A stretch of 13,606 nucleotides of DNA from RUG14186 sp964644555 (GTDB lineage Bacteria; Bacillota; Clostridia; Eubacteriales; Anaerofustaceae), in assembly GCA_964644555.1 (NCBI GenBank), contig CAZXWI010000040.1:1-13606 (forward strand). The letters are read 5' to 3'. The translations under genes were made by a program, and so were the position numbers. The notes under the pieces are model-generated. The model was not told where the DNA came from, did not search any database, and saw nothing but the letters and a program-made list of their open reading frames with translations. Positions 1-5,661 of this stretch are shown piece by piece (within the stretch, counting starts at the first letter, position 1; each line of letters begins with the position of its first letter).

Positions 1-411
1 GATTAAAAAATAGATTGTCTTAATAGAAACAGCTTGGAATAATGCAAGCATGAAGCTACTGTTATAATCATAGAATACATTACCTGTTATAAAAGAACTC
101 AGAAAAACTACAGATACTTCTACAGCGGCGTTAATAATTCCCATAATGGCCGAGTAAAATGAACTCTTAAGTATAGTCGAGTCAAAGCAGATACTACCAA
201 ACAAGGTGTTAATCACAAAAGTTGAAATGATATTTATAATGACATTATTTTGAAATAGGATATTGATGCCTGATCCCAAAGAAAACAATAGACTGCCGAT
301 CAACAGGCGTTTGATTGGCGTAAAACGAGGCTCAAACACAGCAACATAAAAAATATATGATATTACCATTTCCACTAGATAAACACAAAAGGAAAAAATG
401 GGATTTAGCAT
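1..411 (-). CDS. Sensor histidine kinase, AgrC-like, N-terminal membrane half (partial)
   Basis: This gene reads from an ATG at 411 on the minus strand to the window edge: 137 open codons with no stop, so the kinase core is not in view. The start lies one base after the stop of the response regulator gene, so the two are co-transcribed. The translated part begins MLNPIFSFCVYLVEMVISYI and is almost entirely hydrophobic, with about five membrane segments (roughly residues 4-27, 36-56, 57-76, 86-108 and 118-137). Polytopic sensor domains of this kind are typical of AgrC-type GHKL kinases that bind a cyclic peptide outside the cell. The kinase call rests on the topology and on its neighbours (AgrA, AgrD, AgrB types), because the HisKA/GHKL part is missing here. 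The low GC matches the adjacent regulator. Confidence 0.75.
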   Translation of the reverse strand, partial: MLNPIFSFCVYLVEMVISYIFYVAVFEPRFTPIKRLLIGSLLFSLGSGINILFQNNVIINIISTFVINTLFGSICFDSTILKSSFYSAIMGIINAAVEVSVVFLSSFITGNVFYDYNSSFMLALFQAVSIKTIYFLI

Positions 412-412
412 G

Positions 413-1111
413 TCATCGCCTCCGCAAATATTCAAACCAAAACTTATAAAATGCGGATTGCTTCCTGGGTGCGATCGGAATACGTATGCCATTTGTAAGA
501 AGCAGTTCGGAATAGGCATACCTTTCTACATAGTGCAAATTTACCAGGAAAGATTTATGCACAGGATAGAAAAACAGCTGTGGCAATTTTTCACATAAAT
601 TATCATATTTTTCGGCAGTACAGAAATTTTGGAACTTTGTTACGATGGATACTTTACGCCCTTCTCGCATTACATACATAATATCATCGGCAATAACACG
701 CTGCTGGGTGCCGTTTTCAGAAAGAAAAATATCCACATAGGCACCATCAATATATTCCATAGCCTTGTCCAGACCTGCATACAATCTATTCGCATTAAAG
801 GGCTTTTCAAAGAAGCGGAATGCCTGCAGATCCATGGCATCATCCTGGTATTCATCATAGTTGGTTACAAAAAATAGTGCCAACTTTGGATTGTTTTGAC
901 GCAGGTGCTTGGCCAGGGCAATTCCATCTATGCCAGGCATCTGGATATCCAGGAACGCTAGGTCAAATACTGCTATATCTTTTGCCACCTGAGTTGGATC
1001 TGTCAGCGCTGTAACCATGCAGGGAATATGATGGTTCATCATGTATTCTTCAATATGAATACGCAAGGTGTTCAAGTAGGTCTGCTCATCGTCACAAATC
1101 AGTATTTTCAT
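413..1111 (-). CDS. agrA: LytTR-family response regulator, AgrA type
   Basis: A 232-residue two-component response regulator. The receiver domain (about residues 1-120) has the acidic pair D8/D9, phospho-acceptor D55 in the motif FLDIQMPG, T83 at the switch position, and K103 in FEKPF. The C-terminal part (about 130-232) is a LytTR DNA-binding domain, visible as an IMYVMREGRKVSI strand pattern and YPVHKSFLVNLHYVE near the end. LytTR proteins bind pairs of direct repeats about 21 bp apart, and two such pairs occur in this locus. The open frame extends 12 codons further upstream, but ATG 1111 is preferred: it begins MKILICDDE, as in the family, and has a GAGG about 7 bases upstream. The gene is followed after one base by the sensor kinase. 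The inferred role is to activate the agrD-agrB operon, and probably itself, when the cyclic peptide is sensed. Confidence 0.93.
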   Translation of the reverse strand: MKILICDDEQTYLNTLRIHIEEYMMNHHIPCMVTALTDPTQVAKDIAVFDLAFLDIQMPGIDGIALAKHLRQNNPKLALFFVTNYDEYQDDAMDLQAFRFFEKPFNANRLYAGLDKAMEYIDGAYVDIFLSENGTQQRVIADDIMYVMREGRKVSIVTKFQNFCTAEKYDNLCEKLPQLFFYPVHKSFLVNLHYVERYAYSELLLTNGIRIPIAPRKQSAFYKFWFEYLRRR

Positions 1112-1129
1112 AGGAATCCTCGCAATGCA

Positions 1130-1169
1130 AAAATAGGCTTGCTCCACTCAAGTGTTGCAAGCCTATTTT
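1130..1169. terminator. 13-bp inverted repeat in the agrA leader (terminator or operator)
   Basis: Bases 1130-1142 (AAAATAGGCTTGC) and 1157-1169 are perfect reverse complements separated by 14 bases. Read on the minus strand, the hairpin is followed by a short T-rich stretch (TATTTTTGCATTG). It could end transcripts coming from the XRE gene just before agrA. Read on the plus strand it also runs into T-rich DNA. The proposed agrA -10 box (1170-1165) overlaps the upstream arm, so the dyad could equally be a regulator operator. Confidence 0.55.
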
Positions 1170-1193
1170 ATCATTATATGAGGTAAACGTCAA
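1165..1193 (-). promoter_or_regulatory. Predicted agrA promoter
   Basis: On the minus strand TTGACG (1193-1188) and TAAAAT (1170-1165) are separated by exactly 17 bases, a good sigma-A match. Transcription would begin near 1158 and give a leader of about 45 bases before ATG 1111. An additional TATAAT lies at 1178-1173 without a well-placed -35. A LytTR half-site pair lies about 25 bases upstream (1217-1248). Confidence 0.55.
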
Positions 1194-1216
1194 ACGCTGT
1201 ACTACCAATGAAATCG

Positions 1217-1248
1217 GCAATTTTGCACGATTTCCTTGCATTTTTGCA
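1217..1248 (-). promoter_or_regulatory. Tandem LytTR (AgrA)-like binding site upstream of agrA
   Basis: Two near-identical 11-base elements, GCAATTTTGCA (1217-1227) and GCATTTTTGCA (1238-1248), are repeated in the same orientation with exactly 21 bp start to start, two turns of B-DNA. GCAATTTTGCAC also resembles the VirR box (CCAGTTNTNCAC), a known LytTR target in clostridia, at 10 of 12 positions. The site lies between the XRE gene and the predicted agrA promoter. Binding by this AgrA is inferred. Confidence 0.6.
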
Positions 1249-1261
1249 ATGAGATTATGCC

Positions 1262-1579
1262 TTATTCGCTGTTCGCCAGATAAGCACGCAAAAGATGGCA
1301 CAACATTTTCTGCTCGGTTGGAGAAAGCTGTTTCACAAGAGCTGTAATATCATCGGCTTCTGGTGTTATCTCGCCCACTAAATAATAGTCTGGCGTTCCA
1401 CCCAGTATATCACACAGCGCAAGCAAACATTTCGTCGTGAGCAGACTTTTACCACACTCCATACTCGAAATATGGTTAGTAGAAAGATCCAATTTTTCTG
1501 CCAGCTGCTCCTGAGATAAACCCGATACTTCCCTGCGGTGTTTGATGCGCTTACCGATTAGCTTCATGTTGATATCCAT
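1262..1579 (-). CDS. XRE-family helix-turn-helix regulator
   Basis: A 105-residue cytoplasmic DNA-binding protein. Residues about 8-65 form a Cro/C1-type helix-turn-helix domain: IGKRIKHRREVSGLSQEQLA gives the first two helices, and LSTNHISSMECGKSLLTTK the recognition helix and following turn. The C-terminal third (ADDITALVKQLSPTEQKML) is probably a small dimerisation or effector helix. ATG 1579 was chosen because GGTGGTGA lies about 7 bases upstream and the protein starts right before the domain; another ATG at 1567 is possible. The open frame runs on upstream to 1834 but crosses the divergent promoter region and lacks a plausible start signal. It shares orientation with agrA and is divergent from agrD, so it probably tunes one or both promoters. 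Its operator and effector are unknown. Confidence 0.9.
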   Translation of the reverse strand: MDINMKLIGKRIKHRREVSGLSQEQLAEKLDLSTNHISSMECGKSLLTTKCLLALCDILGGTPDYYLVGEITPEADDITALVKQLSPTEQKMLCHLLRAYLANSE

Positions 1580-1705
1580 TTCAATCACCACCAATAAAAT
1601 ACCATGATTCCCACAAAAGGAGAACGAAGCACAATAGAACATATCTACACAGCCATTAGTTTTTAAAGATTTTATAGATATATCCAACTGCAATAGTGGA
1701 TTCTT

Positions 1706-1738
1706 GCAATTTTGCGCAAATAATCCGCACTTCCGCAA
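1706..1738 (+). promoter_or_regulatory. Tandem LytTR (AgrA)-like binding site upstream of agrD
   Basis: GCAATTTTGCGC (1706-1717) and GCACTTCCGCAA (1727-1738) are direct repeats with exactly 21 bp start to start, the same spacing and core as the pair in front of agrA. The downstream copy is weaker in its middle. It lies just before and over the expected -35 region of the agrD promoter, the usual position for LytTR activators. Confidence 0.6.
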
Positions 1739-1758
1739 GAACCATTGCAAAGTATAGT
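1733..1758 (+). promoter_or_regulatory. Predicted agrD-agrB promoter with weak -35
   Basis: TATAGT at 1753-1758 is a good -10 box about 38 bases before the agrD start codon. The -35 region about 17 bases upstream (around 1730-1736) has no TTGACA-like match and falls in the second LytTR repeat. This fits an activator-dependent promoter, but no transcription start is known. Confidence 0.4.
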
Positions 1759-1796
1759 AAGGTATGGTATTTTGGCGTCGAAAGGAGGTGGACGGG

Positions 1797-1943
1797 ATGG
1801 AAAGCAAAAAGAAGCTGATTGCCAATGTTGCCAAAAAGGTAGCGGAAAATGCCCTTCGGAGAGATGCAAACAGAACTACCTGCTTAGCATTCTATCAGCC
1901 CAAGGCACCCGCTGAGCTGAAGCGTTTCAAGCGCAGTAAGTAA
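1797..1943 (+). CDS. agrD: AgrD-like cyclic lactone autoinducer peptide precursor
   Basis: A 48-residue gene starting MESKKKLIANVAKKVAENAL. It has the three parts of AgrD precursors: an amphipathic, lysine-rich N-terminal helix (1-24), a signal core around TTCLAFY (27-33), and a charged tail QPKAPAELKRFKRSK (34-48). C29 is the expected thiolactone cysteine. The QPKAP tail aligns with the (D)EPQVP tail of staphylococcal AgrD, which predicts AgrB cleavage after Y33 and a five-residue ring from C29 to Y33. The N-terminal cut cannot be predicted. ATG 1797 follows AAAGGAGGTG at an ideal distance. The stop codon overlaps the agrB start (TAATG), so the two are translationally coupled. The order agrD then agrB is reversed compared with Staphylococcus. 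Confidence 0.92.
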   Translation: MESKKKLIANVAKKVAENALRRDANRTTCLAFYQPKAPAELKRFKRSK

Positions 1944-2536
1944 TGGGGACGTGGATTGCGGAACATATTACGCAGAAGCTGATTGCATCATCGGTGATAG
2001 AAGAAGGTGATAGAGAGCTTTATAGTTATGGCTTTTTTCTTTTGCTATCTTCGGTACTGTATCTGGTTGTTGCTGCCATATTTGGCAGCGCATTTCGCAT
2101 CCTGTGGGAAAGTATCGTATTCTATTTCTTGTTTTCTATTCTTCGCGAATATGCAGGTGGTATCCACGCGAAGACGGAACATGGCTGTATGCTCAGCACT
2201 ATCCTGGCACTGCTGCTGTCCATCATTGGAATCCGAAAAATGATGCAGGCTGAACTTTCAACTACTGCTATGGTGTTTCTGATCGTTGGATGTGCAGCAG
2301 TGTTTCTTTTTAGTCCCCTGGATGTCCCGGAAAAACCACTATCGGCTGATGATTGGCGGTATTATCGACGAATATCCCGGAGGCTGGCGGCAGCATATGC
2401 ACTTCTCGGCGTATGGGCTGCAGCTGTGGGTTGGACCATTCTTTACCCCGTAGCGGCATCTGCCACTCTGGAGGGGATCCTCCTATTGGCAGGAACCATA
2501 AACCAGAAAAACGCGCACTTGGAAAACACGGAATGA
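1943..2536 (+). CDS. agrB: AgrB-like accessory gene regulator peptidase/exporter
   Basis: A 197-residue integral membrane protein that should remove the C-terminal tail of AgrD and form the thiolactone. The family active site is clear: REYAGGIHAKTEHGC places the catalytic His at 75 and Cys at 82, the same seven-residue step as H77/C84 of S. aureus AgrB. A further conserved cytoplasmic stretch, SPLDVPEKPLSADD, is at about 124-137. Hydrophobic segments lie at about 29-49, 53-67, 84-97, 107-123, 149-168 and 171-184. The length is typical of the family. The start ATG overlaps the agrD stop, and the stop overlaps the ATG of the following zinc-ribbon gene (ATGA). The gene therefore sits in a tightly coupled three-gene unit driven from the agrD promoter. 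Confidence 0.96.
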   Translation: MGTWIAEHITQKLIASSVIEEGDRELYSYGFFLLLSSVLYLVVAAIFGSAFRILWESIVFYFLFSILREYAGGIHAKTEHGCMLSTILALLLSIIGIRKMMQAELSTTAMVFLIVGCAAVFLFSPLDVPEKPLSADDWRYYRRISRRLAAAYALLGVWAAAVGWTILYPVAASATLEGILLLAGTINQKNAHLENTE

Positions 2537-2831
2537 GATTTAGCACAGCCGCAGAAATGCTTTCTTCTGACCGTGAGGCTGCACATGGGTTTGTGGAGAC
2601 GCCGCAAAATGTCATTGGTGCGGGGGATCCGAGCGGCACAGGGATCTCCTGGATGCCATGACCTATCGGGTACCCCGTCAGGTCACTAAGTGTCGGACAT
2701 ACCGGAAGGGCGACCAATCTACCTGCTATCCGGTATGTCCGCGCTGTAACATAAGTATGGAGAGAGAATACATGGCGTTCTGTGACCGATGCGGACACAA
2801 GCTTGCCTGGGATCAGCTCTCGGAATGGTAG
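2533..2831 (+). pseudogene. Small zinc-ribbon protein gene, frameshifted
   Basis: An ORF begins at ATG 2533 (MRFSTAAEMLSSDREAAHGF), overlapping the agrB stop, and ends at 2661. Beyond a GGGGG run near 2627-2631 a different frame continues to TAG 2829-2831, with TYRVPRQVTKCRTYRKG and a C-terminal zinc ribbon CPRC...CDRC. Adding one G to the run would join the halves through GAGGSERHRDLLDAM into a protein of about 98 residues. This may be a real mutation, a phase-variable tract or a sequencing error. As it stands, the ribbon half could be made alone from ATG 2658 (57 residues), which overlaps the stop of the first half (ATGA) and has only a weak binding site. The family is not recognised. Position suggests a function linked to the agr system. 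Confidence 0.6.
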
Positions 2832-3068
2832 GGCAGTGTATTTTCTTGCTTTGCGTGGGGAAATACACTTGTGGAAAGGAAAAATGGTGAAAAAGAGCGA
2901 GTTGCTCTAGGCTATCAATAAAAATGATATGAACCGCCCGATCAGCGGTTCATATATGCCCTGGGTTTCTGGAACGGCGCGCGTCTGGAGGTCAGTGAAA
3001 ACTTGCCGTAGGCCATCAGCGGCAAAGGGTAATGGTTGATGGTAACATCTTTCAATTAAGGAGGACAT
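2832..3068 (+). other. Intergenic leader with structured elements
   Basis: No gene was found here. The stretch contains a strong hairpin at 2927-2955 (listed separately) and a weaker one in which TTGCCG near 3004 can pair with CGGCAA near 3023. It ends in a perfect AAGGAGGA binding site for the next gene. A long structured 5' leader is possible. It matches no riboswitch class I recognise. Confidence 0.4.
2927..2955. repeat. 11-bp perfect inverted repeat (hairpin)
   Basis: ATATGAACCGC (2927-2937) and GCGGTTCATAT (2945-2955) are exact reverse complements with a 7-base loop. No T-run follows on the plus strand. On the minus strand the bases just past it (TCATTTTTATTG) are T-rich, so it terminates better in that direction. 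It may also act as an operator or mRNA structure upstream of the secreted protein gene. Confidence 0.5.
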
Positions 3069-3567
3069 ATGAAAACAGTCAAAAAAAGTATCTGCGTTAG
3101 TACTTACTGTAATGCTGCTGATGTCTATTATGGCTCTGCCCGCCTCTGCTGCAAGTGCTTCCATGACCAGCAAAATCAGTTGCTTTCCTTATCTGTACCA
3201 TGGTGTGCTTAACTCGAATGGTGTCCGAGCACTCCAAAAATTTCTTTTAACGGACACAAACAACGCATACTACACGGCTATCTATGGTGACGGCCTAGAT
3301 GGTGGCTTCGGTCCAAATGTCGAGAATGCTGTAAGAAATTATCAGATTCGCCACGGTATTTATGGGCCTAACAATAATGGAACTGGGGAAGTATATACCC
3401 AAACATGGACTGCCATCGCAAATGATCTTTATGAAAGTTCTAATATCATGACACGCGGTGGCACAAGTGTTTACAAGGTAGAAAAGAACGGTTCGACATA
3501 CAGTTTTAAGTGGAATAACAGTAAAGAAGGCCTGTCATGGTCCTCTTCCTACTTTGCAGTAGGTTAA
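3069..3567 (+). CDS. Secreted peptidoglycan-binding-like protein, signal peptide out of frame by one base
   Basis: The mature part resembles a PG_binding_1 domain (PF01471): GVRALQKFLL, then DGLDGGFGPNVENAVRNYQ, then VYTQTWTAIANDL, matching the family pattern of LQ..L, DG.FG..T..AV..FQ and TW..L. The in-frame ORF starts only at ATG 3112 (151 residues) and has a truncated signal sequence without positive charges. A perfect AAGGAGGA lies before ATG 3069 (MKTVKK), and removing one A from the A7 run at 3081-3087 joins the two into MKTVKKVSALVLTVMLLMSI followed by MALPASA, a textbook signal peptide and cleavage site. The restored protein has 165 residues and would be exported. The frame could be restored by +1 slippage on AAA AAA A, by transcriptional slippage, or by correcting a base-call error. 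The C-terminal 40 residues are of unknown type. Confidence 0.72.
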
Positions 3568-3890
3568 TGCAATTTGGGAAATAATTTCTTGCATAGTTCC
3601 CCGGCAAATTTGACCCTCGTATAGTGCGGAGGGATGACCCTAACCCGGACAAGCCGGAACAAAAGTTTGCCATTTTGCTCAAAAAATCATTTATACGTGG
3701 CCTAATTAATATCCAAGCGGTAAGATCCTAGCTGGTCAACCAGCTAGGATCCTCCAGCTATTGTTTGCTGTTTTATTGTACTTAAATACAGTAGATGGCG
3801 TTCCGCTGTTTTTAGGAGAGGGCAAACATAATGTGGTTTATTAATAATAGGTAGCAAGACATTTATGAATAGAAAAGGTGTTTTAGACAC
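3568..3890 (+). other. Gene-poor stretch with possible gene remnant and a hairpin
   Basis: These 323 bases hold no convincing gene. An open frame without a credible start (3597-3731) encodes RRDDPNPDKPEQKFAILLKK and ends TAG inside the inverted repeat at 3724-3751. It looks like the tail of a lost gene, but the family is not recognised. A seven-codon micro-ORF (MWFINNR) follows an AGGAG at about 3831. The promoter of the next cluster should lie here; CATAAT at 3827-3832 is the only -10-like box seen, and it has no good -35. Confidence 0.35.
3724..3751. repeat. 12-bp perfect inverted repeat (hairpin)
   Basis: GATCCTAGCTGG (3724-3735) and CCAGCTAGGATC (3740-3751) are exact reverse complements with a 4-base TCAA loop, a very stable hairpin. 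A T-rich stretch starts only about 10 bases downstream (TTGTTTGCTGTTTTATTG). A role as terminator for the upstream secreted protein gene is likely but not certain. Confidence 0.6.
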
Positions 3891-4133
3891 ATGGAGAATT
3901 TCCCAAAAGTATGTAAAGAACGCAGGATTTGGGGTGATACATTCCTATGCAAATTCCAAAGGTCCGTGAGAAAGCCAAGGCATAGTCTCATTCTGATTAT
4001 AGTTATTCTAATCTTGCTCATCCATGTGCTACTTTTTTCACTAGAACAAGGCAGCTCTGTACCGGATGACACTCTTTTTCAAGAAAATTTGTTTTGTGCC
4101 ATTTGTAAAAGGAGGAACAAAAGGGAAAAATGA
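3891..4133 (+). CDS. Small single-pass membrane protein (hypothetical)
   Basis: An 80-residue ORF with one strong membrane segment (SLILIIVILILLIHVLLFSL, about 32-51) flanked on the N-terminal side by basic residues (RSVRKPRH). A cytoplasmic N-terminus is therefore expected. The stop overlaps the start of the lipoprotein gene (ATGA), which supports translational coupling and a real gene. Against it are the weak binding site (AAAGGTG about 10 bases before the ATG) and the odd basic, cysteine-containing end CAICKRRNKREK. That end is encoded over the AAAGGAGG binding site of the next gene. No family is recognised. The frame may simply be open by chance in AT-rich DNA. Confidence 0.4.
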   Translation: MENFPKVCKERRIWGDTFLCKFQRSVRKPRHSLILIIVILILLIHVLLFSLEQGSSVPDDTLFQENLFCAICKRRNKREK

Positions 4134-5644
4134 AAAGGCAAATAATACGAGTCACGGTACTTTTTACTGCTATGTTGCTTTTATGTGGCTGTCAGCAATC
4201 CCCGGATAAGGGTTCTGTTGTCAGTAAAAACGACGGCTCATTTGATATTAGCGTAGTCCAGTCTGCCACCCGGCCGCAGGGTTCCTCTGAAGTCGATCCA
4301 AATACAAGTTTCACATCCACATCAGAGGCAATCCCTACAAAAAAATATACATATAATGAAAATTTTTCCAGCACTGATGGGACGGTTGCGTTCTCTATGG
4401 ACCTTGAAATGTACATTTCCAACGAACCAATGCCAGTCGTTGAGGTTGTCCCTCACTACTTGACAGGAGTGGATGCTAAGCGAGTAGCAGAGGTGCTGTT
4501 TGAAGGCGAAAAGTTCTATGAAGCGCAACCCACTTTTTCAACTGTATATTCGAAGTCAGAAATACAGGAAAAACTCATGCGCTGGTCACAATACACTTCC
4601 GACGAGGCAATGGAAATCCTATTCGGAACGCCCCAGATCAATGCGGCAAATGTTGTTCAAGACTTTATCAAGCGTTATACTCAGCTCATGGAAACAGCAC
4701 CAGAGACAGTAGCCGCAACACCTTGCCTATGGCAGTTTCAGGAAAGTTGGAAATACAACTATACGGAAGAACAAGTAAAGACGGAAAATATCTCTATCAG
4801 TTTCGATGACGAAATCCGCGCCTATACATCCTCGGAAGGTATTCCTTATCGCTTTACTGCGTCAACTCGAAATAAATCCGACTTCAAGTATAACATGATT
4901 TTTGCACTTCCTGATTATGGAATTTCGCCGTGGAGTTTGGACGAAATGATTCTTCAAGCAAGGCTTTGCAGGGATAAAAAGCCAACGGATGAGCAAATAG
5001 CCTGTGCCAAAAATAAAGCGGAGGAATGGCTAAATAAAATGAATTTGGGGGAATGGATGATTGATGCTTGTAATGTGCTACAGTATTCTAATGGTGATGC
5101 AGTGGATTACAAAATCAGTGTGCAAGCCGTACCCACGTTCAATGGAGCCGCCACAATTCGTAGGCCTCAACTTAGCAACCTAAAAAGTAAGGAACAGTAT
5201 GCGTCAAACTATTATTTAACAGACGCTGAACTGATTTTCTCTCCTGATGGAACCCTTCTCTCTTTCCAGTTGTTTTCACCTGTTGATGTGACGAGAATTG
5301 TTAATGAAAGTCCGGTCGTTTTAGACATGGATAGACTTATGGAGAACGCTAAGAATTATTTTCAACTCACGGATGCGTATTTTTATGGCATCGGTGGCAG
5401 CATGGATGAAAGCGGAACAGACGTCGACTGCAATGTTGACATTAATAACTTGGAATATGGCCTATCCCGGGTGAAAGTCCCCGACACCGATGACAGCTAC
5501 TATTATGTCCCCAGCATTGCACTGTCTGGCGATATCCAATATACCCTATCTGACACAGGAGAAGTTTGTTTCAGCAACGAGAACACTACTCTATTGCTCT
5601 TAAATGCGGTAGATGGCAGTATTATTCCTCTTGGGAACGAATAA
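4130..5644 (+). CDS. DUF6034-like secreted lipoprotein
   Basis: A 504-residue protein with a lipoprotein signal peptide: MKRQIIRVTVLFTAMLLLCG then C21, a lipobox of the form LCGC. After lipidation it would sit on the outer face of the membrane. A Ser/Thr-rich linker (about 22-70) precedes a mixed alpha/beta body rich in aromatic and acidic residues, with no enzyme motif seen. Its overall look and its place in front of ABC permeases fit the DUF6034 lipoproteins of gut clostridia, recalled from general pattern only. It ends 17 bases before the first permease gene. Its codon use and GC are visibly lower than in the genes from 5660 on, so it may have a separate origin. A likely role is substrate capture or immunity for the adjacent transporter. 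Confidence 0.7.
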   Translation: MKRQIIRVTVLFTAMLLLCGCQQSPDKGSVVSKNDGSFDISVVQSATRPQGSSEVDPNTSFTSTSEAIPTKKYTYNENFSSTDGTVAFSMDLEMYISNEPMPVVEVVPHYLTGVDAKRVAEVLFEGEKFYEAQPTFSTVYSKSEIQEKLMRWSQYTSDEAMEILFGTPQINAANVVQDFIKRYTQLMETAPETVAATPCLWQFQESWKYNYTEEQVKTENISISFDDEIRAYTSSEGIPYRFTASTRNKSDFKYNMIFALPDYGISPWSLDEMILQARLCRDKKPTDEQIACAKNKAEEWLNKMNLGEWMIDACNVLQYSNGDAVDYKISVQAVPTFNGAATIRRPQLSNLKSKEQYASNYYLTDAELIFSPDGTLLSFQLFSPVDVTRIVNESPVVLDMDRLMENAKNYFQLTDAYFYGIGGSMDESGTDVDCNVDINNLEYGLSRVKVPDTDDSYYYVPSIALSGDIQYTLSDTGEVCFSNENTTLLLLNAVDGSIIPLGNE

Positions 5645-5661
5645 TTTAGGCGGAATTATTA

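Noticed and set aside
2624..2640. Programmed -1 frameshift at the G run of the zinc-ribbon gene
   Set aside because: Codons GCG GGG do not re-pair well one base back, and no clear downstream stimulator was seen; a simple indel is more likely.
2310..2798. Minus-strand open frame of 162 codons opposite agrB and the zinc-ribbon gene
   Set aside because: It has no binding site, a Pro/Ser-rich unnatural composition, and lies antisense to a clear AgrB.
3669..3680. GCCATTTTGCTC, similar to a LytTR half-site, upstream of the transporter cluster
   Set aside because: No partner repeat is present 21 bp on either side, so there is no evidence that AgrA controls the cluster.
3831..3855. Seven-codon leader peptide MWFINNR
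   Set aside because: The distance from the AGGAG is long and no attenuator structure follows; too short to support.
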